From Neodiprion pinetum (lineage: Eukaryota; Arthropoda; Insecta; Hymenoptera; Diprionidae): DNA of 64,000 nt. Both the position numbers and the translations under genes were made by a program. Each line of letters starts with the position of its first letter. Position 1 is the stretch's first letter. Below are positions 31,658 through 43,540 of the stretch, one piece after another. The stretch lies in the NCBI RefSeq assembly GCF_021155775.2, contig NC_060234.1, forward strand, positions 5,275,783 to 5,339,782, read 5' to 3'. The notes under the pieces are model-generated. The model made no database searches, was not told where the DNA came from, and was given only the letters and a program-made list of their open reading frames with translations.

Positions 31658-34600
31658 CCCCAATATATATATATATATATAAATGTTTGTATGTGTATAT
31701 ACGTATAAGTTTATATAGAACATGGCCAAGTTACACCGAAACGCGATGACATTTGACGGCATCGCGAATATTATTAATACCGAGGATCGGTGGCGTCGCA
31801 GTTAAAATACTATTATACCGGTATAGTGTGATGATAATAACGATAATAACAATAACAATAACAATAATAGTGCATGATAACAGTTTTGCCGTAACATCCG
31901 ATTATCGTACTAATTTCCAAGTTGCATTCAAACTCACGCCGCGTGACACAGCGTAGAAAATTTATTACCGTACCCAGCGTATCCTTGCAATCAACTGATC
32001 CTTGATGGAAAATATAATTCGAGGCTACGACAAATTCTCGACTCTCCGACCTATTGCAAAACGTGACCAAAAAAGTCATCTCGAATTGCGCTAACCGATA
32101 CACCGCAAATCGTCCAAGTGAACCCACTTTTTTCGATTTTTCTTCTCGTTTGCTTTCGCATTTTTGTTTTTTTTTTTTTTTTTTTTTTTCACCCCAAGTT
32201 GGAAGAATTTTTCACTCCTCCCTTCTCTGATACTGAATTTTGTGATAATTCGAATTTTCTGGAAATCGATTCGAATGAAAAAAGAAAAAGAAAAAATAAA
32301 AAGAAGATGCTCAAACATAGAAAATGGAATTTAAAAAAATACGCCGTGCGCAAAATCACTGAAGATCTATTTTTACATGATATTCACACCTTGTCATTGT
32401 TGTTGTTGTTATTGTTATTGTTGTTTTATTGCAGGCAATTTGCGGAGAATCTACATTGGCAAACTATAAAATGAAACCTGATTTGTTCCAGAATCAATTA
32501 ACGATACATCGAAGCTGCAAGAACGGAGCGATAACCGAATGTTTCGAAAGTTATCAACGAACAAATTTATTCTTCACCGATCGTGAGCGCGAAATAACTC
32601 GAGATTTAAATGACGCGATAATATTTTGAGTCAAATTTATTTCAATTAATTCATGTGATTATAAGCTGATGATTTTATTTTTTATTTTAGAGTTAATTTT
32701 ATTTAATTCAGATAAATTTCAGTGTTTTCGCATCATTCTTGCGTATCTCCTGTTAATTGAATTAATTTTTTTTTCTAATTCGATTCAATTTTATTTTTCA
32801 TTTCAATTCAAGTTTCGTTCTCTCCAAATAGATAATTCTAGCACGAATCGAAACTAATTGAGTCCAGCTTGAATCAATTTTCCAAAAATTAGTCATTTCT
32901 CTGTATTCACGGTTGATTTTTGATAATTTATTTAATTTTCAATTATATATTCGGTTATTTTGCATTGATTCTGTCGATCCTCACATTGATTCGGGTGAAT
33001 TTTAATAATCAATTCGCAAACCCACACTGACACATAGATTAAGCGATTTATTTTCCCGTCGTTCCCAACTCGGATCAGTTTATGTCAATTAATATTTCAA
33101 GCTCCAAAAAAGAATATTCTCCACATAAAAATCACCTCGATAAGCTTTGCGGTATCACTTTTCTTTTGTGTATTTTTTTTTTTTTTTTTTTTCTCTCCTT
33201 CTCCGGCAGTAATTGGCCAATCAGATTAAAAATGGGATTCCGAGAAGCGTATTCACGGGCAATGTTAGAGAAACGATTTGACCAAGGTTTGCAGTAGTAG
33301 GGCCCAAAACGAAACCGAGTGAAAATTATCGCCTCAATTTAAAAGCCGAATAGACGGGAATGGGTTTCGGGCAATTCGCTCGATTTATTGGCGAAGCTTC
33401 GCCGGTAGAAATTCGAGAGCCAGCCTCTAAGCACAGAGAAAGGGAAAGTGAAAGTGAATTGGGGCGGTTTTGACGGTATGGAATTTCGAAAACGACGTTA
33501 ATAACGACGGTGAAAGGCGAGAGGGAGAAGGGAATAAGATGAGGTGGAAATCGAAGTTTGAGTTCGGCCTGGTATTCGCCAATCGAGCATACCGAGCTAA
33601 GTATATGCGGCTTGCACGTGATCTCACATCGATTAAATTTGGGATCGGAATTCCCGCGAAACGTGGAATTCGCAATTAAAGATGCGATATCTCCTCTTTG
33701 TCGATTTCGGAACTTGTCTGGCGGAAAAAACAAAAGTAAATAAATAAATAAATAAATAAATTAAACACCAACGAATCCGCAAGAATGAATTTCAAGTGCA
33801 AATGAAATTCTATAGCTTTGTTCGCAATATTTTACGTTTGTGACTGTTTCTTGAGAGAAAAAAAAAAAGAAGAAGAAGAAGAAGCGCTTACGCTCCGAGC
33901 GTATGAAGATTGTTGATTAAAAATATAACAAAAGTAACACACTAAATATTGCGAGAAGAGGGAATTTCAATTGTTTGTAAAAAAAAAGCTTCCCTTATTA
34001 CGCGAAATATACGGTATTTTTGAGTCCTATTATACCGAATAAACAATAACGGAGTAATTAAAAAGGGTTTCAGAGCGTTTCAGCTTTTGCTTTCGTCTTT
34101 GCAATTATAAATCATCCCTTTATGCGTAACGCTTAACACGAATGGTACGAATCGTCAAAAAGGTTCAAACTTGTTCCCTCCTATTTCTTGATTCTACGGT
34201 CAATATATTTGCACGTTCGAATTCAATTCCACTTGACACGCAACGTTGCTTAAAAACGTACAAAATATATGTGTGTATATACATGTATAATAATGTTTGA
34301 GTGAAAAGCGGATTTACCCGAGTTTCTCATGTTATTTTGTCACGTCAAAATCTTTGTGACGTCTGTTAACGCAGAATTGAGCTCGATTAAAAGCTTTTGA
34401 GTAATTATCATCTTCGGTTTAAGTTTTGCTTCTAAATTCGCTGAAAGAATATGGAAATAATCGTGGACCTTCTGTAAACTTGTAATTTCTCTGGGCAATT
34501 TTGTAAGAATGATGGAAGAGCGAAACAAGATTTCCCGATTTCCAAAGCATATCAGAGATTATAAAATAAACAAAGTCCAACCAAACGCTTCGGGATGAAA

Positions 34601-35269
34601 ACTAAACGATATTTTTCTGATAAAGTGAGATTGAGTTGATTCTGGGATGAATTTTTGGGAATTATTTTTGAAAATCTGCGAATCCGGACTTTTGATGTTT
34701 AAAATTCAAATCAACGAGTCGTACAGAAATTTGTCTGCATTATTTAATTTCGCTGGTTTTGCAGAGAAATTTACGAAAATACGAGAAACGCAAGCTCTCA
34801 TTTCTCTCACTTCATTGAAACGAAAAACTACGTCAATTTCAATCGACAAAGTTCGAGAAGGGTGTTAAATTAGTTTATAAATATTTGATCTGATATTTTT
34901 CAACAACAAAGTGTACGAAAATTCGACAATAGAACCGACATAAAATTAGTCATAAAATAAATATAATAAATATCAATACATCCGCGCAATAATGCGATTT
35001 CTTCTCTCGCGTCCAATTACAAGGAGAATTTTTATCGCCGGTACATAAAAGTACGGTTCAAGTCCGTGGTTGGAAAATCTTGAGAGAAACGGCTAAGTGA
35101 TTTCCCCGTCCCCCGTTTCCTCCCCCCTCCCTCGCTCTTCACCCTTCCGTCTGCCACCGGAAAGCTTCATCCTAGATAAAAAAGCCACCGTCAAAGTAAG
35201 GCTGCAAGGGATCATTCAATCTGTCAGTTGCGACTCTAGAGCGCTGCAAGCTATACGTACAGCTATATA
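31658..35269. other. Long unassigned AT-rich stretch
   Basis: Contains (AT)n at about 31667-31682, long T runs at about 32166-32190 and 33174-33192, cryptic AATT-rich sequence at 32640-33050, and (AATA)n at about 33740-33764. Mixed, CpG-containing patches at about 33300-33740 and 35060-35270 carry open frames on both strands with no supporting splice signals. Confidence 0.3.
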
Positions 35270-35678
35270 CCGGGACGATGAAAAAAACTCTTGAAACTTT
35301 AAAATGAACCGCGAACGCGCAAAATAATTAAATCTCATCGGTCGGCGAAATCTTCACGCGGCGATATTCTTGTCCGCGACGCAGGCGGGCCAACCTACGC
35401 AAAATGTCTACGTTTGAATTTTCAAAGAGTACAAGCGTTGAGAATTCCGACCGTTCTTCGAAGAACCAACTTTCCGACCCGACGACAAATGCTTTCCAAA
35501 CCTTTCCGAGTCGCTGCCTAAATTATTCGAGATTCTAACCTCGAAAATTCGTATCGAACACATCGCCGGCAGAAACAGTTCGACGGCTGAAAACTCGGGT
35601 TGGCCAGCCTGCGAGAACAGCCGATAAAGAAACTCGCGCATGCGCGGTTCATTTTCAAATTTCAAGAGATTGTCCCGG
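35270..35678 (+). mobile_element. Family B element, copy 2, flanked by TATA
   Basis: Nearly identical to 28153-28554, with only a handful of differences over about 370 bp. One is a small insertion in the left terminal repeat (GATGAAAAAAACTCTTG). The left flank is TATA (35266-35269) and the right flank TATA (35679-35682), a clean 4-bp target duplication. Both copies keep an 85-codon frame on the minus strand (35408-35665 here), which differs from copy 1 at four residues; this is more likely a chance frame in GC-rich sequence than a protein. Confidence 0.92.
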
Positions 35679-35682
35679 TATA

Positions 35683-36611
35683 ATAATAAAGCTAACGGTC
35701 ACGTGGTCAAAATAGGTCAGATTTAAAAACGTTCGGGAAATAGTTGCTTCGTTGCGCGTACGCAAATACGATGTAATTTTTGAACTGCACATCCGGAGTT
35801 TCGGGAAAACGGCAGAATTCGGCGTTTTTTGGGTTTCTCTCGAAAACCGCTGTCGGTAGATGAAAAACGACTCGACCACCGTGTAGAGCGGAAAATTGTA
35901 CATCGAATCGTTTCCTCGTATGTCGGAAACTGAGTCGGACTAATAAATTAAGAAGAATCTACTCTATAGATATTTAACGAGACATTTGGTTGAGCGTTAG
36001 TTATTCAAGTAGAAAAATAGGGTAAATGATCAGACAGACGAGCCGAAAACGACTAATTGATCCATTTGGACGCTTCGGTTTGTTTCGCATTACGGAAATT
36101 TGTCATTCTCGTTAATTTCTTGTCTGTATAAATTGTGAAACGAAGGGGAGAATAAAACAATCGATCATTTCCTGTCACGATAACAGAGCGAATGTGAAAA
36201 TCCGTTCACTCGGGTCATTCGCAATTTTTTTGTACATTTTTCCGAAATTCCGTGTAGAAGAAATTCAGCGACATTTATCTTCCTTGCCAGATATATCTTC
36301 CAATAAAAATTCGTCACTGGCTAGAAAATCACGGCATTCGTTTCTTGTAAATTTTTAAACAAAAATTTTATAACAATATACCTCAAATTTGCATAAAATT
36401 TTCATTCGATTACAGAAGAAAACCGAAACGGATACTCTTACTTCGCAGTAACTATATTCGTGTTGCGTTAAACAACGAGTTTATGATTATTCCTGTCTTC
36501 TCAAACAACTTTTGTTACTTCAGATTTCAGTCTTGTTCAAAAGCTTGAAGGTAATTACTCGCCCAATATGGCATGAATGCGGCAAATCATTTGATCAAAA
36601 AAATCGCCAAT
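35683..36611. other. Unassigned AT-rich stretch
   Basis: No gene or element was recognised. Confidence 0.35.
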
Positions 36612-36925
36612 AATAACAATTAGTTGAATTATAGGGGTTAAATTGTTTTTTTCTTTTCGTTTTTTTTTTTTTTTTTAATATATTTGTACATTAATTCCGT
36701 TCCTCGGTTATCCCACAAATTCATAACACTGTGCAATCACAATATCAGTTGACTAGTTCTTCGATCCAAATTCAAAATAATTAGTTGAATTATTCCGGGT
36801 AAAATTACTTTTTTCTTTTTTTTTTTCATGTATAATTGTACAACGAATTCCGTTCCTTGTTATCACAAAACTCGTAACACTGTGCGATTATTATATCAGT
36901 TAACCAGTTCTCCAATGCAAATTCG
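36612..36925. repeat. Two-unit tandem duplication, period about 166 bp
   Basis: AATTAGTTGAATTATAGGGG at about 36618 recurs as AATTAGTTGAATTATTCCGG at about 36779. AATTCCGTTCCTCGGTTATC recurs as AATTCCGTTCCTTGTTATCA. AACACTGTGCAATCACAATA recurs as AACACTGTGCGATTATTATA, followed by TCAGTTGACTAGTTC and TCAGTTAACCAGTTC. Order is conserved. Confidence 0.85.
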
Positions 36926-39096
36926 GAAATAAAAATGGCGCGTCTTGGCGCGAGACGTGAAAAACGCTCTGATAAATCAAAGCCTGGAATATCGGTGGTT
37001 TCGAATTTGCGTTTTCGTCCCGATTTGTGTTAAACTCGGTCATCCGCGTATGGATTCAGACTGCAGGGGTCGATTTACACGATTCCGCTCATCCTCGCCA
37101 GCATCATGTTACATATTCACATCGACGTACATGTAGGTACATGTACGTAAATACATATATCATACGGATATAGGTATGTGTCCCTGTAAAATACGGTACA
37201 AGATCACGTTCGTCGTTGATACGTTCGCACACAAAGACGGAGATCGTTGCCGTGTTCTCTTTGGCACGGTTTTCAGGTCACTTTGACGATCAGCAACTCG
37301 CGCCGTCGACGTCGGTGAACGAGAAAATAAAGCGACGAGGGATAAGGCAACAAGGAAAAATAGAAGAAGGGAGACGAAGGGGCGGGCTTGCGAGGAAAAC
37401 CGATATCAGAAAGGCGAGCTTCGGGGGTACTTATCGTCGGCCAAATCTGTCGCGAAATCGAAGAGCAGAAGCGGAGAAGAGACGGTTTGTTACGGATTAT
37501 CGTTCGAAGATACGAAACCCACGCACGCATCGTCGAAAAGTTTCAACGAAACTCTCCAAAATTTCGTAGAGAACGGACGCGTGTAACATTGAACCGCAAA
37601 TAATAACGAACAAAGAGAGAGAGAGAGAGAAAGAGAAAGGGGGGGGGGGGGGGGGAGGGGAAAGAAGTGAAAACGAGCTCAAAGGGTAGCGAAATTAGAA
37701 ACTTTGTTTCCAACCCCTCGTCGGATAAAATTTACCCGACGTCGGGTTCAAACGAGAAGGTGGACAGGTTGAATTTTTAATACAAATATGAATATATTCA
37801 CGTTGCAATTTCAGATTCGTTTTGCAAACTCGCAACTTTTGTTTCCCCATGTTTCCTTTGTCTCTCTCTCTCTCTCTATCTTTTTTTTCTTTGTTCGTTT
37901 CTTCTTCCCCCCTCTCTTTTTACACCAAAGTTTTATTTTTTCATACATTTATCCTTCTCCCCCTTCTAAGCCCCAACTCCCGACACTTTTATCCCGGGCT
38001 TTATTAATCCCGGTTACTAGCGCATGGCGTATCTGTCGAACACACACTCACACCTGGTCAGGTGTTTTCAGCTCGTCGCCTTCTCATGGCTTTGAAATAC
38101 AAAGCCGCTTTGCCGGCTTAAAGGGGCGACGTCGTTTCAGTTATTTATTTTATTTATTTTTTTCCATCTTCTTTTTATAAATGTATTTTTATTTATTTTT
38201 TTTTTCTACATTCTCTTTTCCTTGCTTATTTGTTTATTTTTCTTCATTTTTCAACCCTCGGGTCGCGTAACCGTATTTCGCGAGCTAGCGAATTTATCGT
38301 AGCAGATGTAATAATTAATACTGATTCGAATTTTAGGAGAGAGCGAATTACGCACGCCTTTTCCTCGAATCACTAATTCGGATTACGTTGGGTGAGCGGT
38401 TATATCGTATTATTGTTATTACGCGAGTTCGTTAAGCGCTTGTCAAACGTGACGATTGAAAACAATTTACGATTGCTTTCGGGTACTAAATTTTTACGCC
38501 TACGCCGCCAGTTTTCGAGCTTTTTTCCTTGTTCCAATGTGTGGGTATAACGAATTTTATTCAATTCATTCTTCGCGTAAAATCATTCGAGGAAAAACGA
38601 GTCTAATCGTAGACGCGATTTTTTTATTCCGTACCTACTTCGTTGATAAAAAAAAATATAAATATTGCTTGAAACTTGTTGTTGGTAATATCCAATGATA
38701 AAAATTTTCAATCGAATCAGTCAATTCGCAAAAAGGGACAAGTTTTATTGAAATATGCAATTGATAGTTGAAAATTTGAAAGTATGCAGTCGGATGATCG
38801 ATATAATTACAAACGTTTAACAATTTTGAGAAAGTGTGACACGCTTAAATAGAGATAGATACTGTTGAAAGTTTTCAACAATCCGATTGTTTTTTTTTCA
38901 ATTTTTTTTCTCTCTCCACGTCGTTGATCGCTGTATAAAAATAGTTTCGAGTTTGTTTCTCTTCAATTCACAAGCGTGTGAATTGCTTATACGTCTACAT
39001 TTATTCATTCGTTGAGTGGTTCGCTGCATATGCTTCGAATGTTCGTTGAAGGAGGCCGTAATAACAGGATTCACGTGAGAATTCATGTCGTGTGTA
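36926..39096. other. Unassigned; GC-richer patch and GA/G tracts
   Basis: A mixed, purine-rich patch at about 37200-37610 has open frames on both strands and a possible acceptor (TTTTCAG near 37276), but no donor of matching quality. It is followed by (GA)n from about 37615 and a 17-base G run (37639-37655). CT-rich sequence lies at about 37860-37925. The remainder is AT-rich. Confidence 0.3.
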
Positions 39097-39924
39097 TATA
39101 TGGGGGATTTCACGCCAATTACACCTGGGTTTTACCTTTGACCTCTTAGATTTGGCGCGCGATTTTTTCTATGATTGTTCTCACTTTGAAAGGTACCCGG
39201 TTTTTTTCTTTTTTTTTTCCGACTCAATTTGAATTTTCTACAATTTTTAGTATGGATTTTATCGACCGACCGAATTTACAAGTTTGAAAAAATTCTGAAA
39301 AATCCTGCGTCAGATAAAAAAATTTACAAGCTTGGACCCGGAGTGGGCCGATTTTCCCTTCTTATTGTTTAAAAATTTTTACCGACGAAAAAAATTAGAA
39401 GCGAGAGTTATTTTACTATGAATGGTTGCTGAAACATTTTTCGTACATCACACCGGACTTGAAAAAAAAAAAAAAAGAACTCACGTCTTTCGCAAGAGAT
39501 ATTTTCTCTTCTTTATTTTGCTGATAAAAAAGAATTGCAAACGGTAAAATAGTTCCGAAAAATCTGAAAAACTTTTCAAAAATCCCATGTAGTAAAATGA
39601 CTTTCGCTTCTAAGTTTTTTAACGTTTTTTTCTTCGGAAAAAGCTTGAAAACAGTAAGAAGGCAAAATCGGCCCAATCCGGGTCCAAGCTTGAAAATTTT
39701 GATATCTGACCGAGGATTTTTCAAAATTGTTTCAAATTTCTAAATTTGGTCGGTCGATAAAATCGTTTCTAAAAATTGTAGAAAATTCAAATTGATTCGG
39801 TAAAAAAAAAAAAAAAAAAACAGAGTACCGTTCAGAGTGAGAACAATCATAGAAAAAATCGCCCGCCAAACCTGAGAGGTCAAGGGTAAAACCGAGGTCG
39901 AATTGGAGTGGAATGCCACATATG
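39097..39924. mobile_element. Foldback element F2 with arms of about 350 bp
   Basis: The left end is TATATGGGGGATTTCACGCC and the right end reverse-complements to CATATGTGGCATTCCACTCC. Matching arm blocks include TGACCTCTTAGATTTGGCG / TGACCTCTCAGGTTTGGCG, CGATTTTTTCTATGATTGTT (identical in both arms), TTTGAATTTTCTACAATTTT, ATTTTATCGACCGACC, GCTTGGACCCGGAGTGGGCC and GATTTTCCCTTCTTA. The arms almost meet around 39440-39560. Total about 828 bp, no coding capacity. Confidence 0.9.
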
Positions 39925-41176
39925 TATATAGATCTAGAGGACTCGAGGAGGTGAAATCGTCGGTTTACGTCGCGTCTACTCACGCCCAGGAAGATTTAAC
40001 GTCATATATAACAACTTCCCGTCGCAGAAATGGCGGAGATAATTTGATAAGTTGGTAATTTGCCTGCAATTTCGGTTATACACAGGTTATAGAGACCCTA
40101 GCGAGCTCGCTCAAACACCCTTTTCGCCCCGACAAAATCGCTTTGGGGGACCAATTACACCCCCTCTGCGCAAACCTTGCCTCCCTCCCCCTTTTTAACT
40201 TCTCCACCATTATCGGCGTGTCAACGACGCGTTGTGTTTATTCCGCATTCGTATTCTTCCGTTTCTGATTTTTTTTTTTTTTCAATTTTCAAATCAACCC
40301 CCCCCCCCCCCCCCCCGACAGATTAAAACAGCGATTGCGGGGTGCGAATGTTTTTTTTTTTTTTTTTTTCATCTCGTTGTGAAAAATTGTACAATTTGCG
40401 ATGGAAGGGGGAAACACCGTGAATAACTTCTTTTGCAGCCTAACGAAATTCATTAAAATGTAACAGGCATAAAAGTCGCGGGTTAACTCAAAAGAATGAA
40501 TAAAAAAGTTGTATTATCAAAGTTTCAATGGTGAAACCGAAGTCGATCGAGTTAGTTGGATTTTTGTTTAAAGAATCTCTCGTGTAAAAAGAAAAGCATT
40601 CTTAGAATTTTTAATATTTCTGTACAAAAAAAAAAAAAAAGATAAGATTTTCGTTGAATTTTTCGAATAACAAAATCGGATTTCATTCGTCAATACATTG
40701 TTTTCCAAATAGTGCGAAATGGATTTATCGACAACTTCGATACGTTTTTGAATACACGTAATTTCATCAATTATGAACTAATAATTTAATGCACACATTT
40801 TTTCGGTAATTATAGGTGATTAAAAATCTGCGAATAAGGAAAAAAAGAAAAAAATCAAACATCTAAACCAAATCAGCTATAATTCAATAAAATCTGATAA
40901 ACTGTGCGTTTTTGGCATTTCAAAATATTGGGCATATTATATCCTCTCAGATTAATAACGATCGGAGTTTCTTACTTAATATTCAAGGGTTCGAAGTTTC
41001 TTTCGTGTTCGTAAACAATTTTGATTCAATAACCTTTCAGTCGCAGCTTTCTAAGTTGTTTTTTTTTTTTTGTTTTTCTCTTGGTTTTTTCTTAACGTCA
41101 GATTCTTTTCTTCAGCGAATGCATTCTCGATGCGATGGCACAGAAATTGGTAAAATATTTTTATGCAAGTTCTTAC
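39925..41176. other. Unassigned; contains a 19-base C run
   Basis: Mixed sequence to about 40250, then T runs and C19 at 40298-40316. AT-rich afterwards. The part next to 41177 would be intron if the following exon is real. Confidence 0.3.
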
Positions 41177-41336
41177 CTTCGGCACGCCGATGTTCCTCCA
41201 TGATTTCGTCTCGCGATCGCAGATTCTCAGCAATTTTCTCGCGGCCTAATTTGCGGTACCTTCCTCTTCCGTTTTGTTTCTCTCCTTCTCTCTCTGTCCT
41301 TCCGACTCGTGAATACTTTTTGTCGGTCACTTTTCA
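41177..41336 (-). other. Possible minus-strand exon with a strong GTAAGA donor
   Basis: On the minus strand an open frame runs from just after a TGA (about 41337) to CCGAAG|GTAAGAAC, with the exon end at 41177. The last part encodes RYRKLGREKIAENLRSRDEI followed by MEEHRRAEG, charged and helix-prone. The only ATG in frame is at 41201-41199, which would give an eight-codon start, MEEHRRAE plus one base, with a purine-rich leader upstream. No polypyrimidine tract and acceptor lies upstream, so an internal exon is less likely than a first exon. No family is recognised. Confidence 0.3.
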
Positions 41337-43085
41337 AGCTGCATTTCCTCACCAAACACCTTCGTCACAATCACTGTACATTTAACAATTTTTATTTCTC
41401 ACACCCACGATTTTCCAACGCTTTCGTCACTTTCGGGATAAATTTTCAAGATTCATTGAATTTTCGTCCAGCGAGAATAAGAAAATTCGGGGTACGAAAT
41501 AAATTACTCAAAAATGTCTTTGCCGGTGATTCTCTTCCGAGTCAAATTTAAAAATTCATCGTACAAACTTTTTGTCTCGATTCTCTATTAATTTTCACAA
41601 CACGAACAACCACAAATTCTGAATATCGGTACAGATCATATTTCGATTGAATAAAAGTGAAAAGAGAAAAAAAAAAAAAAAAAAAAGGAAAACGACAAAG
41701 TGACGAGTAGAAAAAAAAAAGTTTCGATTCAAGAAAGTCTCGATTCTCAAAGGCTTCGACGATTCGGGAAATATTCTTTCGCCCACGTTACTTGCCCCAT
41801 GAAAACCCCAAACAAAACTTTTCTTTTCTCCCTTCTTCCTTTCTTCTTGTTTTTCCTTTTCGTTTCGAATCCTCGATGCGAAGAGAATCGCGAACGAGTT
41901 CCGAACGATATACGATCTCGTTAGAAGAATGAATTTCGAAAAAAAAAAATTTATATTTATATGTACATAAAATATATATATAAAATAACAACTGCGGAGG
42001 AAAAAGGTTGAACGGAAAAAGAAAAGGAACAGGAAAAGAAAAGCGAAGGTTCACGATTTTATAGTGTCAATAAAATGTTTACTGACGTATTGTACGGATA
42101 ATAGAAAAATATCGACAATTCTATCGATACTGTAAGCTTCCTGCAAGAAGCGGGAGAACAGAGAGGAAAAAAAAAAAAAAAATAGAAGAAAAAGAAATAG
42201 GCTGACCTGACGATAGTAAAAATGTTAATTTAAATCCGATTTTACAGCGGGAATAAAAGCGAATTTTTTCCTTGTACAAAATAATCAAATTCCTTTTTGA
42301 TCCGTTCTTGATCTTTTTTTTTTTTGTTTTTTTGTTTCTTTTGTTAGAAACGCTATTTCTGCTAGTTAATGGACTCGTTCGCAGCAAGCTGACAGTGCAA
42401 GCCAAAGCTCGTTATAAAGTTGGGTTGAACGCCGGCGGCGGTGGCAATTAGAACGGTTGTTTCATTTTTTATCATTCTTTTTTTACCCTTCAGTTTTCCG
42501 TCATTTTTTTTTTTTTTTTATCCCCCCCGTATATCCGTTGTTTTCCCTTTTTTCGCCGAAACAAATTAAGATAAATCGAACCCAGAATATGATTCGCTTC
42601 GATGCACAAATTAATCCTATTTGTACGTATATCATCCTCCTTCTGTAATTTTGTTTTTTTTTTCTTTTTTCAGTTTCTGCCTGTCTGCGTGTGTGTTTTC
42701 TTTATTTTCACGCGTAACGCGTCGGAAAATTTCATCTTCGCCGATTCTATTGATCACCCAATTTGGCAACCCCTGGTCAATAATCGTTGCTAATGTGTTT
42801 TAAACCGTCTATTCGACGAGGCGTGTTATTTCTTGGTGTTTAACGCTACGAGAAAGTTGACGCAACAGATATTGAAAATTAAAAAAAAAAAAAAAAAATA
42901 CCCTGCAGCACCGTCTATGCAAAAAGCTTCGTCGCATGCAACGTACGACAAAATCATCGATTATATACCTACTCCGGAAAAAACTGCACAAGTAACAAAA
43001 TCGATGGTAAGAAAGAAAAAAAAAAAAATTGACCAAAAACACCACGTGACAAGTACAATTCGACACCAAAGTTGTTGTTTCTTTT

Positions 43086-43123
<38 letters not shown>

Positions 43124-43507
43124 TTTTACAAATTTCCTCAAAATTTTGTACATACGAGAAAACAACGTGAAAATTATATATATATACGCGTACATAATTC
43201 TCGCAACGCGGAAATGGAGTTACATTGAAAATAACAACGGCCAAACTTAACAAATCAGCTGCAATTAAATATACGTATATTAAATATATACATTAAGAAC
43301 AAGGTTGCTGATTAGGTTTCTCTTTTTTTTTCTTTTTCTTGTTGTTTTCCTTTTTCAAATTATTTATCAGACTTCTTTTTCTCTTTTCCTTTAAAAGACG
43401 AGACGTAGCGTCGCTTCGGAAATCCGTCGAAGAACTGACAACGGCGGGAACGCGGCATACGAGCCTCACGATTTCCAGAAACCGACATGCGCGCCGTTCC
43501 GATCCTC
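41337..43507. other. Unassigned stretch with microsatellites
   Basis: AT-rich with A and T runs. (CT)n lies at 43090-43120. A short CpG-containing block sits at about 42370-42450, and a GC-rich block at about 43395-43500 precedes the C tracts. A polypyrimidine tract ending AAAAG before 43396 could be an acceptor, but the following frame runs straight into polyproline from the C run. Confidence 0.3.
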
Positions 43508-43540
43508 CCTCCCCCCCCCCCCCCCCTCCCCCCCCCCTCC
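43508..43540. repeat. Poly-C tract, interrupted by single T bases
   Basis: Runs of about 16 and 10 C with single T interruptions. It encodes artefactual proline or glycine strings depending on the strand. Confidence 0.95.

Noticed and set aside
33326..33733. 135-codon minus-strand frame
   Set aside because: No splice sites or recognisable composition; the overlapping frames on both strands are equally open.
37216..37603. 117-codon plus-strand frame in purine-rich sequence
   Set aside because: A possible acceptor exists but no good donor, and two other frames overlap it; composition alone explains the openness.
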